The notes: a model not told the origin generated them from the sequence alone. Numbered from the stretch's first letter, positions 29,711 to 39,230 are shown. The stretch is 57,619 nucleotides of DNA from an uncultured Eubacterium sp. (GCA_910585745.1 CAJUFM010000007.1:1-57619); one strand, 5' to 3'. A program made the numbers and translations.

Positions 29711-32602
29711 GTGGTTACTGCGATAATCGATTATTTTAAAACACTGGTGAAATCGCGTATTTTTTCCCTGATCCTTGTATATATCGTTCTTTTCAGTATC
29801 CTGGTGGGCAGATTATTTTACCTTCAGATCGTTCAGGGAGAAGAATATGACCAGAAAGCAACCATAAAAAACACGAAAGTAAAGACACTGAAAAGTTCCC
29901 GGGGAAAGATTTACGACTGCAATGGAAAGGTTCTTGCCACCAATGAGCAGAGTTATTCCATAACCATAGAAGATACCGGGGAGTTAAAGGATAATAAGAC
30001 CACTAACGAAATGATCCTTAAATGCATTTCTCTTATTGAAAAACACGGAGATAAACTCTCTGTAGAATTTCCTATAGAGATTACGAAAAAAGGACGTTTT
30101 CGTTTTACAGTAGATAAAAAGGCCCAGTTGCGCTTTAAAAGGGAGATCTATTTTCATAAGACGGTGGACGATCTTACTGAAGAGCAGAAGAAAATGAGCG
30201 CAGAAGAATGTTTCCGTTATATCCGGACTTCTACAAAGACCAACTGCATTCATTTTTTTGATCCTCTGACCGGGGAAGAAAAAACCCAGGAACAGATAGA
30301 GAAAAAAGAACAGGATTATGACGATGCCACTGCCTTAAAGATCATGAAAGTCCGGTATGCATTGATGATGAATACCTATCAGAAATATGAACCGGTCACC
30401 ATCGCTTCCGATGTTTCCCCAGAAACTGTAGCAGCCATCAAAGAAAATTCGGCAGATATGACCGGGGTGGAAGTCAGCGAGGACACCAAACGGGTTTATT
30501 ATGACAGCTATTATTTTTCTCATGTGATTGGTTATACGGGGCTGATCTCATCAGATACCCTTGCTACCATGAAAGAGAAGGAAGACAACACTTACACCGC
30601 TGCCGACCAGATTGGAAAAACAGGCATAGAACACACCTATGAAGAACAGCTTCGGGGAAAGAAAGGCAGCGAGACCCTGGTGATCGACAGCAGTTCCCGT
30701 GTGGTGGAGACAAAGGACCACAAAGATGCGGTAGCAGGAAATGATATTTATCTGACCATCGATGCCGATCTTCAAAAAGCAGCTTACAAGCTGACCGAAA
30801 GAACGGTAGCAGGTGTTTTGATCTCTAAATTAAATGATAGCAAAAGTGCAGGCTCTAAGGGAAAAAAAGCAGACGATATCCGGATTCCGATCTATGATGT
30901 GTACTGTGCTATTATTGAAAACAGCCTGGTAGACATCAGAAGATTCAACACCTCAGAAGCATCGGATCTGGAAAAAAGGATATACAATAAGTTCACTTCC
31001 CAGAAAAAAAGTACGTTAAAAGACTTAAAACGCCATCTTAAATATAATTATGGTGTGGCGGGGGATGATCTTTCTGAAACTTCAGAAGATTATCTGGATT
31101 ATATTTATTCCCTGCTGCGCTCGGAAGAGGTTATTCCCACAGAAAAATTGGACAAGACCGATGAAACCTACAATAAATATGCCAATGGGAAATTAAGCCT
31201 CAGCCGCTTTCTGATCTATGCCATATCCAATAACTGGATCAGTCTGGAAGCGCTGAATGTAGGTGATGATTATTACAGCACAGAAGAAATCTACCAGAAG
31301 ATCCTGGACTATATATGGGAAACTCTTGCAGATGACGTTGAATTCGATAAAAAAGTGTATCACACACTAATCTATGATGATATCATCAGCGGAAGAGAAA
31401 TCTGCCTCCTTTTATATGAACAGGGCTATTTGAAAAAAGATAAAGAGATGACCTCCAGACTCCGAGGAGGGAGTATCTCGCCTTATGGATTTCTAAAATC
31501 CAAGATCAAATCACTGGAGATCTCTCCCGGCGAGCTGGGACTTACCCCTTGTGCTGCCTCTGTCGTAGTGACAGATCCAAACACAGGAAAGATCAAAGCT
31601 CTGGTATCTTATCCAAGCTATGATAACAATAAATTTGCAAATTCTGTGGATACGGAATATTTTTCCAAGATCAACACCAATTCTGCCTCGCCAATGCTCA
31701 ACCGTGCAACGCAGCAGAAGACAGCTCCCGGATCCACTTATAAAATGGTATCCGCCACAGCAGCTTTGGAAGAGGGTGTGATCGATCCCTATTCCACAGT
31801 CACGGACAAACATGTATTTGAAAAGATTGCTCCGAATCCACCAAAATGCTGGTCCAGATCCAGTCACGGAACCATCAACGTATCCCAGGCGATTCAGCAT
31901 TCCTGTAACTATTTCTTTTATGAAATGGGATATCGTCTCAGCGGATTGACCAGTGGCGTGGTAAATAATGAACGCGGGCTGAAAAAACTTGAGCAATATG
32001 CCAAAATATATGGTTTGACGGATAAATCCGGTATTGAATTGTCAGAAGCAGAACCTAGTGTATCCACTTTGGATGCGGCGCGTTCTGCCATTGGACAAGG
32101 TAACAACAGTTACACACCGGTTCAGTTATCCCGTTATGTCTCCACCATCGCCAACAACGGCACCTGTTATGACCTGACACTGGTGGATAAGACCGTAAAT
32201 GTAGTAACGGACAAGAAGAAGACGAATAAAGCTAAGGTTCACAATAAACTGGAGGTCCATGATTCTACCATGACTGCTATAAAAAAGGGAATGTATATGG
32301 TAGTCAACAACGGAAGCCTTAAAACAGTATTTAAGGATGTTCCTGTGAAGGTGGCAGGGAAAACCGGAACGGCACAGATCAGCGACAATGAACCAAACCA
32401 TGCACTGTTTGTATCCTTTGCCCCTTATGAATCTCCTGAGATTGCCGTAACTGTTGTCATTCCCAATGCTTTTACATCCAGCAATGCAGCGACACTGGCG
32501 AGCACGATCTACCGTTATTATTATGACAAAGATTCAAGAAAGAAACTTTTAAAGAATACCGCCACTGCACCAGTAAGCAATTCTGGTGGTGTGACCGATT
32601 AA
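29711..32602 (+). CDS. mrdA: Class B penicillin-binding protein 2 (elongation transpeptidase)
   Basis: A 963-residue protein starting at GTG (AGAGGAGG upstream). One membrane helix (about 18-38) and a pedestal domain (SSRGKIYDCNGKVLATN, GLISSDTLATM, IGKTGIEHTYEEQLRG) are followed by a long insertion (about 355-625) absent from E. coli PBP2. The transpeptidase domain has S675-x2-K678 (PGSTYK), S731-x-N733 (HSCNYFF) and K884TGT. It crosslinks peptidoglycan with the SEDS polymerase RodA encoded downstream. Beta-lactams acylate S675. The insertion is why it exceeds the usual 600-700 residues; similar large clostridial forms exist. Confidence 0.94.
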   Translation: MVTAIIDYFKTLVKSRIFSLILVYIVLFSILVGRLFYLQIVQGEEYDQKATIKNTKVKTLKSSRGKIYDCNGKVLATNEQSYSITIEDTGELKDNKTTNEMILKCISLIEKHGDKLSVEFPIEITKKGRFRFTVDKKAQLRFKREIYFHKTVDDLTEEQKKMSAEECFRYIRTSTKTNCIHFFDPLTGEEKTQEQIEKKEQDYDDATALKIMKVRYALMMNTYQKYEPVTIASDVSPETVAAIKENSADMTGVEVSEDTKRVYYDSYYFSHVIGYTGLISSDTLATMKEKEDNTYTAADQIGKTGIEHTYEEQLRGKKGSETLVIDSSSRVVETKDHKDAVAGNDIYLTIDADLQKAAYKLTERTVAGVLISKLNDSKSAGSKGKKADDIRIPIYDVYCAIIENSLVDIRRFNTSEASDLEKRIYNKFTSQKKSTLKDLKRHLKYNYGVAGDDLSETSEDYLDYIYSLLRSEEVIPTEKLDKTDETYNKYANGKLSLSRFLIYAISNNWISLEALNVGDDYYSTEEIYQKILDYIWETLADDVEFDKKVYHTLIYDDIISGREICLLLYEQGYLKKDKEMTSRLRGGSISPYGFLKSKIKSLEISPGELGLTPCAASVVVTDPNTGKIKALVSYPSYDNNKFANSVDTEYFSKINTNSASPMLNRATQQKTAPGSTYKMVSATAALEEGVIDPYSTVTDKHVFEKIAPNPPKCWSRSSHGTINVSQAIQHSCNYFFYEMGYRLSGLTSGVVNNERGLKKLEQYAKIYGLTDKSGIELSEAEPSVSTLDAARSAIGQGNNSYTPVQLSRYVSTIANNGTCYDLTLVDKTVNVVTDKKKTNKAKVHNKLEVHDSTMTAIKKGMYMVVNNGSLKTVFKDVPVKVAGKTGTAQISDNEPNHALFVSFAPYESPEIAVTVVIPNAFTSSNAATLASTIYRYYYDKDSRKKLLKNTATAPVSNSGGVTD

Positions 32603-32631
32603 TACATAGTTATGGAAACGGAGAAATGCGT

Positions 32632-33294
32632 ATGAATCATTCTGTTATCATCAAAGGAACCAAATCCGGCATCATTGTTCATCTAAAGGAGGAACTGCCC
32701 TTTGAGGAATTAAAAGAAAAAGTCTGTGAAAAATTTAAGTCCTCCGCTGATTTTCTGGGAGATGCCCAGATCGCCCTGTCTTTTGAGGGCAGAAAACTCA
32801 GCGATGAAGAACAGCTGGAACTGGTGGACTGTATCACAGAAAATTCAAATCTTGACATCGTCTGTGTCATTGACGACAATGCAGAGCGGGAGGCGTATTT
32901 CAGCCGTACACTGGAAGAGAAGCTGATGGCTATGGATTCAAATACCGGGCAGTTCTATAAAGGAACCCTTCGCTCCGGCCAGGTCATCGAATTCGATACC
33001 AGCGTCGTTATTCTGGGAGATGTGAATGCCGGAGCCCAGATCGTTTCCACTGGAAATGTCATCGTCCTCGGAAAACTTCTGGGGAATGTATATGCCGGAG
33101 CTTCCGGAAGGCATAATTCTTTTGTGGTAGCACTGCAGATGAATCCGACACAGATCCGAATCGGCGATGTGATCGCCAGAAGTCCGGATGAAAAACAAAA
33201 GACAAAGGTGGAGACCAAGATCGCCTTTTCCCAGAATGGAAATATTTATATCGAACCCCTGGACCGGGATGTTCTGAATGATATTTCCCTTTAA
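32632..33294 (+). CDS. minC: Septum-site inhibitor MinC
   Basis: A 220-residue inhibitor of FtsZ polymerisation. The ATG at 32632 is eight bases after CGGAG and preferred over 32626, which is too close. An N-terminal FtsZ-binding domain (1-105) and a C-terminal right-handed beta-helix (about 110-215, with SGQVIEFDTSVVILGDVNAGA and NVIVLGKLLGNVYAGASG) are clear. It acts with MinD and MinE encoded just downstream. Confidence 0.95.
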   Translation: MNHSVIIKGTKSGIIVHLKEELPFEELKEKVCEKFKSSADFLGDAQIALSFEGRKLSDEEQLELVDCITENSNLDIVCVIDDNAEREAYFSRTLEEKLMAMDSNTGQFYKGTLRSGQVIEFDTSVVILGDVNAGAQIVSTGNVIVLGKLLGNVYAGASGRHNSFVVALQMNPTQIRIGDVIARSPDEKQKTKVETKIAFSQNGNIYIEPLDRDVLNDISL

Positions 33295-33301
33295 AAAAAA
33301 A

Positions 33302-33330
33302 TTGCTTTTTTACTATCATTCAAGTATTAT
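33302..33330 (+). promoter_or_regulatory. Putative promoter for minD-minE-rodA
   Basis: TTGCTT (33302-33307) and TATTAT (33325-33330) are 17 bp apart. An inverted repeat CTATCATT/AATGATAG (about 33313-33338) spans the -10 and may bind a regulator or end minC transcripts. Confidence 0.45.
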
Positions 33331-33406
33331 AAATGATAGGGATAAGGAATGCTGATCATCAGCTTTCCTATAAAGATTTGGAGAATGAAAGGACAGGTAA
33401 ACAAAT

Positions 33407-34198
33407 ATGAGTGAAGTAATTGTTATCACATCCGGTAAAGGTGGCGTAGGAAAGACCACCACCACAGCAAATGTAGGTACCGGGCTGGCAAAAGAAGGAA
33501 AAAAGGTAGTTTTGATCGATACAGATATAGGGCTTCGTAACCTGGATGTTGTCATGGGACTTGAAAACCGTATCGTCTATAACCTTGTTGACGTAATAGA
33601 GGGAAACTGCCGGATCAAACAAGCATTGATCAAAGATAAAAGATATCCCAATCTTTATCTGCTTCCTTCTGCCCAGACCCGTGATAAGACAGCTGTGTCA
33701 CCGGAACAGATGGCAAAACTCGCAGATGAACTTAAAGAAGAATTTGATTACATACTGTTAGACTGCCCGGCGGGCATCGAGCAGGGCTTTCAGAATGCCA
33801 TCGCGGGGGCAAACCGCGCCATCGTTGTAACAACACCTGAAGTTTCGGCTGTCCGGGATGCAGACCGCATCATTGGGCTTCTCAATGCCAACGATGTGAA
33901 AAAGACAGAGCTTGTGGTAAACCGTCTCCGTGCCGATATGGTGAAAAGAGGGGATATGATGTCCAGTGAGGATGTAGTAGAGATCCTCGCTGTGGATCTG
34001 CTGGGTGTGGTACCGGATGATGAGAATATCGTTGTATCCACCAACCAGGGAGAGCCGCTGGTAGGAACAAAAACAATGGCTGGACAAGCATTTGAAAATA
34101 TCTGTAAGCGGATCATGGGAGAGGAAGTTCCCCTGCTGGATCTGTCAAAAAACAGTGGTTTCCTGTCTAAGATACGAAACAAGTTTAAAAACAACTAA
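33407..34198 (+). CDS. minD: Septum-site ATPase MinD
   Basis: A 263-residue deviant-Walker ATPase: GKGGVGKTTT near the N-terminus, VLIDTDIGLRNLD and LLDCPAGIEQGF. The C-terminal amphipathic helix (LSKIRNKFKNN) binds membranes. It recruits MinC and is released by MinE. Its stop overlaps the region just before minE. Confidence 0.97.
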   Translation: MSEVIVITSGKGGVGKTTTTANVGTGLAKEGKKVVLIDTDIGLRNLDVVMGLENRIVYNLVDVIEGNCRIKQALIKDKRYPNLYLLPSAQTRDKTAVSPEQMAKLADELKEEFDYILLDCPAGIEQGFQNAIAGANRAIVVTTPEVSAVRDADRIIGLLNANDVKKTELVVNRLRADMVKRGDMMSSEDVVEILAVDLLGVVPDDENIVVSTNQGEPLVGTKTMAGQAFENICKRIMGEEVPLLDLSKNSGFLSKIRNKFKNN

Positions 34199-34215
34199 TG
34201 AAGGAGATGAGTATT

Positions 34216-34488
34216 ATGGGACTTGCAGATTTTTTCCGTAAAAAATCATCAGGAAATGTCGCGAAGGATCGCTTAAAGCTTGTTCTTGTTTCGGATCGTG
34301 CGAATTGTTCTCCTGAACTGATGGAGCAGATCAAGAATGACATCATAAATGTACTATCTAAGTATGTAGAAATTGATAAAGAAGGTTTGGACATAAAGAT
34401 CGAGCAGACAGAATCCGAAGGAAACAACGGATCTGTTCCTGCCCTTTTTGCAAACATTCCAATTGTAAGTATGAAACAGGCAAAATAA
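34216..34488 (+). CDS. minE: Division-site topological factor MinE
   Basis: A 90-residue protein. The ATG at 34216 follows AAGGAGATGAG (34201-34211) and gives the N-terminus MGLADFFRKKSSG, typical of MinE; an ATG at 34198 lies upstream of that ribosome binding site. It stimulates MinD ATPase and drives pole-to-pole oscillation. Presence of MinE rather than the DivIVA-MinJ system in a Firmicute is normal for Clostridia; a DivIVA protein also occurs at 39231. Confidence 0.95.
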   Translation: MGLADFFRKKSSGNVAKDRLKLVLVSDRANCSPELMEQIKNDIINVLSKYVEIDKEGLDIKIEQTESEGNNGSVPALFANIPIVSMKQAK

Positions 34489-34512
34489 ATTTAGGGACTG
34501 AGTAGTGAGATT

Positions 34513-35709
34513 ATGGTAAATATAAAAGAAAAGATCCAGCACTGGCTGACATCGAAGAGATATAACTGGAAAAATTATGACATAGGACTCCTTGTTGTCG
34601 TCCTTACATTATCTCTTATTAGTTCATATGTATTATCTTTATTAGGAATTCCCAATGTGGGTTCTTTTAAGCGTCAGCTCGTTTCTATCATAGCGGGCTT
34701 GTTTATCATAGCGGTCTTTTCACTGATCGACTACCATACGATCTGTATGTATGTGCCAATTTTATACATTATTTCAACCATCATGGTAGCTTGTACCAGA
34801 TTTTCCCCATTAGGATCAAAAGGTGTGACCGATTCATACCGGTGGCTTGATTTTAAGGTGATTATGTTTCAGCCATCTGAATTGTGCAAAATTGTGATTA
34901 TTTTATCTCTTGCGGCATTTCTTATGCAGCATCGGGACAGGCTTAACAGTTTTAAAACCTTTTTTCTCGCCTGTCTGATCGCCTTGTTGCCGACGGCATT
35001 TATACTCGTACAGTCGGACCTGTCTTCCAGCGTAGTTATTATGGTTCTTCTGGTCATTATGCTTATCTCCTCCGGCATGGGAAGGAAAATATTTGGACCG
35101 GTGGTCGCGGTACTGATACCTGTCAGCGGTTTTTTGATCTGGTACATCCAGCAGCCCTTTCAGAAACTGCTGAAACCCTATCAGCTGGAGCGTATCACAG
35201 GTTTTCTCAATCCAGAATCAGAAGCTCTCGGTATTATGTACCAGCAGAATAACTCTGTACTCTCTATCGCCTCTGGTAAATTATATGGCAAACGCCTTAT
35301 GGAAGGTGCATCGGAGAGTCGTAATTATAATACCGTAGATGTAAGGGAAAGTGATTTTATATGGACACCGATCAGCGAGGAATTCGGTTTTATCGGCTGT
35401 ATGGTCGTTCTGGCTTTGCTTTCTGTCATCATTATTAAATGTTTTATTACAGCCAAAGGCGCCCGGGATTATATGGGAATGATGGTTGCCATCGGCATTG
35501 GGTCTATGTTCTGTATTCAGATCTTTTTCAATATCGGTGTGGCCACCTCCATCCTGCCGAATACAGGACTGCCCCTTCCGTTTCTGAGTAACGGATTATC
35601 CTCTCTTTTGAGTAATATGATGGCGATCGGTATCCTGATCAATATAAGAATACAGCCAAACCGGGGAAGCAGCTCCAGTTTTGCCGAAAGTCTTAACAGT
35701 TATTCATAG
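34513..35709 (+). CDS. rodA: SEDS peptidoglycan glycosyltransferase RodA
   Basis: A 398-residue protein with about ten membrane helices. SEDS signatures are QPSELCKI, the conserved Asp in VQSDLSSSV, and GLPLPFLSNGLSSLLSNM near the C-terminus. It polymerises glycan strands with the class B PBP at 29711-32602. Position after minE in the mre-min cluster favours RodA over FtsW. The ribosome binding site is weak (TAGTGAG). Confidence 0.93.
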   Translation: MVNIKEKIQHWLTSKRYNWKNYDIGLLVVVLTLSLISSYVLSLLGIPNVGSFKRQLVSIIAGLFIIAVFSLIDYHTICMYVPILYIISTIMVACTRFSPLGSKGVTDSYRWLDFKVIMFQPSELCKIVIILSLAAFLMQHRDRLNSFKTFFLACLIALLPTAFILVQSDLSSSVVIMVLLVIMLISSGMGRKIFGPVVAVLIPVSGFLIWYIQQPFQKLLKPYQLERITGFLNPESEALGIMYQQNNSVLSIASGKLYGKRLMEGASESRNYNTVDVRESDFIWTPISEEFGFIGCMVVLALLSVIIIKCFITAKGARDYMGMMVAIGIGSMFCIQIFFNIGVATSILPNTGLPLPFLSNGLSSLLSNMMAIGILINIRIQPNRGSSSSFAESLNSYS

Positions 35710-35788
35710 ATTTTACAGTTGACTTGATTCACAGAAGTTTATAAAAAACCGAAAATATGTTGACAGACACCTTAAGGAGGTTTTTTGT

Positions 35789-36187
35789 ATGAATATTGGG
35801 TTAATTGCTCACGACTCAAAAAAAATATTGATGCAGAATTTTTGCATCGCATACCGGGGAATTCTCAGCAAACATGACATATTTGCCACAGCTACCACTG
35901 GCCGTTTGGTGGAAGAGGTCACAAATCTCAGTATTCACAAATATCTCGCCGGGCATCTTGGAGGCGAAAAACAGCTCGGTGCACAGATTGAAAACAATGA
36001 CATCGATCTGGTGATCTTCCTCCGGGATCCACTGACGCCAAAATCTCATGAGCCGGAAACCACGACGTTGTTCCAGCTCTGTGATGTTCACAATATTCCG
36101 CTGGCCACAAATGTTGCAACGGCGGAACTACTTATAAAGGCTCTGGAACGGGGAGATTTAGACTGGCGGGAACTGGTTCGTCAATGA
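35789..36187 (+). CDS. mgsA: Methylglyoxal synthase with Asp-to-Glu change at the catalytic position
   Basis: A 132-residue enzyme converting dihydroxyacetone phosphate to methylglyoxal. IGLIAHDSKK, TTGRLVEE, FLRDPL and IPLATNVATAELL match MgsA. In the E. coli and Bacillus enzymes the phosphate/catalytic loop reads SGPxGGDQQ, the Asp (D71 in E. coli) being the catalytic base. Here it reads AGHLGGEKQ, with Glu60 replacing that Asp. The second Asp (D80, matching E. coli D101) is kept. The enzyme may be slower, altered in control, or a lineage variant. AAGGAGG precedes the ATG. It ends the mre-min-rodA cluster. Confidence 0.92.
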   Translation: MNIGLIAHDSKKILMQNFCIAYRGILSKHDIFATATTGRLVEEVTNLSIHKYLAGHLGGEKQLGAQIENNDIDLVIFLRDPLTPKSHEPETTTLFQLCDVHNIPLATNVATAELLIKALERGDLDWRELVRQ

Positions 36188-36204
36188 TTATTATTATTAT
36201 GTAA

Positions 36205-36240
36205 TGTCACCGGTGATTAAAACTCCTACTGGTGACACTT
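36205..36240. terminator. Bidirectional terminator between mgsA and the DUF378 gene
   Basis: TGTCACCGGT (36205-36214) pairs with ACTGGTGACA (36228-36237) with one mismatch or G-U pair, in the 60-nt gap between two converging genes, followed by CTTTCG. Confidence 0.65.
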
Positions 36241-36247
36241 TCGTCTG

Positions 36248-36445
36248 CTAGTTATTGCGCAGTCTTCCGAAAAAACTGATGGCATATAGGCCGCAGATCC
36301 CCACGAGTCCATATACAATTCTTGAAAAGAGCGACATAGAACCAAATAAAAAAGCAACCAGATCAAATCCAAGAAAACCGATGAGGCCCCAGTTAATGGC
36401 TCCGATGATAACGATGATAAGTGCTGTATAATCAAGTGCTTTCAT
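36248..36445 (-). CDS. DUF378 small membrane protein
   Basis: A 65-residue protein with two membrane helices. The sequence ALIIVIIGAINWGLIGFLGF is the DUF378 signature (AINWGLIG). GAGGAAAAACC precedes the ATG. Function is unknown in the family. It is a lone reverse-strand gene between mgsA and the HlyD-like gene. Confidence 0.9.
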   Translation of the reverse strand: MKALDYTALIIVIIGAINWGLIGFLGFDLVAFLFGSMSLFSRIVYGLVGICGLYAISFFGRLRNN

Positions 36446-36549
36446 GGTTTTTCCTCCTTATTCTTCATTTGATAATATGATTATGAGCGGTTTTTATCCG
36501 TATTATTCATAGATAAGGTGATTACTTTGCAGGAAAGGAAGCGTTCGTT

Positions 36550-37935
36550 TTGAGTAATAATAAAATCGTGAAATATAAAAAACCTTTTCAGCCAAAGGTA
36601 GCCACGATGATCTTATTGATCATCATTGCATATGTCGCTGTCATCGCGTGGAATTATATCAAAAAGGAGCACATCAGTATTTATGAAGTCAATGAGACGA
36701 GCATTGCCGACGACAGTACCATTACTGGTTTTATTCTCCGTGACGAAAAGGTAGTCTATTCGGAAGAAAGCGGGTACGTGAATTTTTATCATGCAGATCA
36801 GAGCAAGGTGGGAAAAAATGAAGTCATCTATACCATTGATGACAATGGATCTGTCAGTGAACTACTGGATGATGTGGAAACAGAGACCCGTACAACAAAA
36901 GATGACATTACAAAGATGCGGGAGGTTATCGAAGATTTTTATACCAATTTTAATCCTTCCACTTATTATGATGTAAAAGATTTTCATTACAATGTGGAAA
37001 ACACCATATTTGAACAGAGCCGGGATAACTTATACGGCGATCTGAAAAAGCAGATGTCTGAAAATAACATCAAAAGTGATTTCAGCAAATTCCGTGCCCA
37101 GACTTCTGGTATCATTTCCTATTCCATCGATGGTTTTGAAGAGACGACACAGGATATGGTAACTACGGAGTTATTTCAGAATGCAGCTTCTGTGGAACGA
37201 AAACAACTTAGTTCTTCAGAACATATTGAGAAAAAGGTTCCTGTGTGTAAGCTGGTGACAAATGAGGACTGGAAGATCGTCCTTCCACTTTCAGAAGGTT
37301 TATCCGCCAAGCTGCAGGATACCACTACCGTACGGGTGACGATCAAAAAAGATAACGTTTCATTTAATACGGCCCTTGAGATCCAGAATAATGGCGGCAC
37401 CGAATTCGCTGTCCTTTCTACCAGCCGTTTTATGGGGAGGTATCTGAATGACCGTTTTATCGATATTGAACTGAACCTGAATGCAGCAAGTGGTTTTAAG
37501 ATCCCGAATTCATCCATTGTCTCCAAAGAGATGACACTGGTTCCGGAAAATCTGGTTTCTGCCGGAGGGGATGACGCAGAAAAAGGAGTCCTGCTGCTCA
37601 CCTATAAAAAAGATGGCTCCTCCGCCAAAAAATTTGTGTCACTAAAAGATTTTTCCGTCTCTGACGGCAGTTATTTTGTAGATCAATCAGTTTTAAAACC
37701 AGGAGATACCATCAGTGATCCTTCCACTAATCAGTCCTACACTCTGCAGAGCGCAGCAAAAGTGGAGGGGGTTTACTGCGTAAATACTGGCTACTGCCAG
37801 TTTAAAAAAATAGAAAAAAAATATGAAAACAACGAATACACGATTATTTCTCCGGATACCAGGGGCGGGATCTCAAACTATGACCATATTGTAGTAAATC
37901 CGGAAAAGATCAATGAAAATGACTTTGTGGAATAA
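36550..37935 (+). CDS. HlyD-like membrane protein of unknown partner
   Basis: A 461-residue protein starting at TTG with AAAGGAAG about nine bases upstream. A cytoplasmic basic tip, one membrane helix (about 18-37), then an extracytoplasmic region with a biotinyl-lipoyl-like half (EESGYVNFYHADQSKVGKNE), a central helical part (about 95-170) and beta domains resemble periplasmic adaptor proteins. No ABC transporter or outer partner is nearby; instead yggS, sepF and divIVA follow, suggesting a cell-envelope or division role. In Lachnospiraceae a gene of this type seems to precede yggS regularly, as I recall. Function unassigned. Confidence 0.75.
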   Translation: MSNNKIVKYKKPFQPKVATMILLIIIAYVAVIAWNYIKKEHISIYEVNETSIADDSTITGFILRDEKVVYSEESGYVNFYHADQSKVGKNEVIYTIDDNGSVSELLDDVETETRTTKDDITKMREVIEDFYTNFNPSTYYDVKDFHYNVENTIFEQSRDNLYGDLKKQMSENNIKSDFSKFRAQTSGIISYSIDGFEETTQDMVTTELFQNAASVERKQLSSSEHIEKKVPVCKLVTNEDWKIVLPLSEGLSAKLQDTTTVRVTIKKDNVSFNTALEIQNNGGTEFAVLSTSRFMGRYLNDRFIDIELNLNAASGFKIPNSSIVSKEMTLVPENLVSAGGDDAEKGVLLLTYKKDGSSAKKFVSLKDFSVSDGSYFVDQSVLKPGDTISDPSTNQSYTLQSAAKVEGVYCVNTGYCQFKKIEKKYENNEYTIISPDTRGGISNYDHIVVNPEKINENDFVE

Positions 37936-37950
37936 AGGAGGCATCCAAGA

Positions 37951-38643
37951 ATGGTTACAGAAAATCTCAGACTTGTAGAAGAAAAAATCTGCCAGGCCTG
38001 CGAGAGAAGCGGAAGAAAAAGAGAAGAGGTAACACTGATCGCGGTCAGCAAGACCAAGCCCATTGAGATGATGGAGGAAGCGATGGCGGCGGGGATCCGT
38101 GTCTTTGGCGAAAATAAAGTCCAGGAGATACTGAAAAAAGAAGCAGTTCTCCCAAAGGATATTGAATGGCACCTCATCGGACATCTTCAGCGCAACAAGG
38201 TGCGCCAGATCGCCGGGAAGACAGCGAGGATACATTCTGTGGATTCCCTGAGGCTGGCTGAACAGATCCAGAAGGAATATGAAAAGATCCAACAGACAGC
38301 AAATATTTTAATCGAGGTCAATGTTGCCAGGGAGGAGTCTAAATTTGGGCTAATGCCAGAAGAGACTGAGGAAACCATCCGTAAGATCGCGGGTATGCCA
38401 AACATTCATGTGTGCGGTCTTATGACCATTGCCCCCTATGTAGAAGATCCGGAGGAAAACAGGGTACATTTCCAGAATTTACGAAAATTACTAGTTGACA
38501 TTAATGGCAAAAACATTGATAATATTAGTATGGGTGAGCTTTCTATGGGGATGACTGGAGACTATGAAGTTGCCATCGAAGAGGGTGCAACCTGTATCCG
38601 GGTAGGCACAGGCATTTTTGGGAGCAGAGAATACGATAAGTAA
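37951..38643 (+). CDS. yggS: PLP homeostasis protein YggS/YlmE
   Basis: A 230-residue single-domain alanine-racemase-fold protein. The PLP lysine is in LIAVSKTKPIEMM. WHLIGHLQRNKV, LMTIAPYVEDPE and SMGMTGDYEVAIEEGATCIRVG (only part quoted exactly here: MGMTGDYEVAIEEG) are family motifs. It buffers PLP and affects amino acid pools. AAAGGAGGC precedes the ATG, and the HlyD-like stop is 15 nt upstream. sepF follows, as in the ylm cluster of Firmicutes. Confidence 0.94.
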   Translation: MVTENLRLVEEKICQACERSGRKREEVTLIAVSKTKPIEMMEEAMAAGIRVFGENKVQEILKKEAVLPKDIEWHLIGHLQRNKVRQIAGKTARIHSVDSLRLAEQIQKEYEKIQQTANILIEVNVAREESKFGLMPEETEETIRKIAGMPNIHVCGLMTIAPYVEDPEENRVHFQNLRKLLVDINGKNIDNISMGELSMGMTGDYEVAIEEGATCIRVGTGIFGSREYDK

Positions 38644-38664
38644 AGGGAAGAAAGGGTAAAAATA

Positions 38665-39171
38665 ATGGGATTAAATTCACTGTTAAACTTTTTTAAATTA
38701 GATGGAATTGACGACGAATATGATGATTATGAATACGACGACTACGAGGAAGAGACGCCGGCAGCCAAACCGGCTTCATCCCGCAAAAGCGCTGCAGCGA
38801 ACGAGTCTTATGAGGATACATCCAAGACAAGAAGCGGTTTCCGGAACTCTAAGCCCAAAGTAGTATCTCTCAATCGTTCCATGATGGAGGTAAAGATCAT
38901 TCAGCCCACTTCTTTCGAGGATTCCCAAGAGATCTGCAATACCCTTCTGGCCTCAAAACCAGTCGTTGTAAATCTGGAGGGATTTGATCCCGATGATGCC
39001 CAGCGTATCATGGATTTTATCTCCGGCTGTATTTATGCCATCAATGGAAAATATCATCAGATCTCCAAATACATCTTTATTTTTACTCCTGAGAATGTGG
39101 ATATCAGCGGTGATTCTCTGTCTTTGGGAGACGGAACCGTTACCATGCCTACGATAAGCAGGGAATTCTAA
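38665..39171 (+). CDS. sepF: Cell-division protein SepF
   Basis: A 168-residue protein that bundles FtsZ and tethers it to the membrane. An N-terminal amphipathic helix (GLNSLLNFFKLDG), an acidic Asp/Tyr-rich linker (about 17-70) and the conserved SepF core (about 75-165, PTSFEDSQEI, KPVVVNLEGFDPDDAQRIMDF) are seen. ylmG and ylmH, which usually follow in Firmicutes, are absent. The stop codon lies in a 9-bp inverted repeat AATTCTAAT/ATTAGAATT (39164-39183). Confidence 0.94.
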   Translation: MGLNSLLNFFKLDGIDDEYDDYEYDDYEEETPAAKPASSRKSAAANESYEDTSKTRSGFRNSKPKVVSLNRSMMEVKIIQPTSFEDSQEICNTLLASKPVVVNLEGFDPDDAQRIMDFISGCIYAINGKYHQISKYIFIFTPENVDISGDSLSLGDGTVTMPTISREF

Positions 39172-39230
39172 TCTATTAGAATTGTTGTGTTATACTTTGA
39201 ATGAGAATCATATTAAGGGAGGAACATCAC

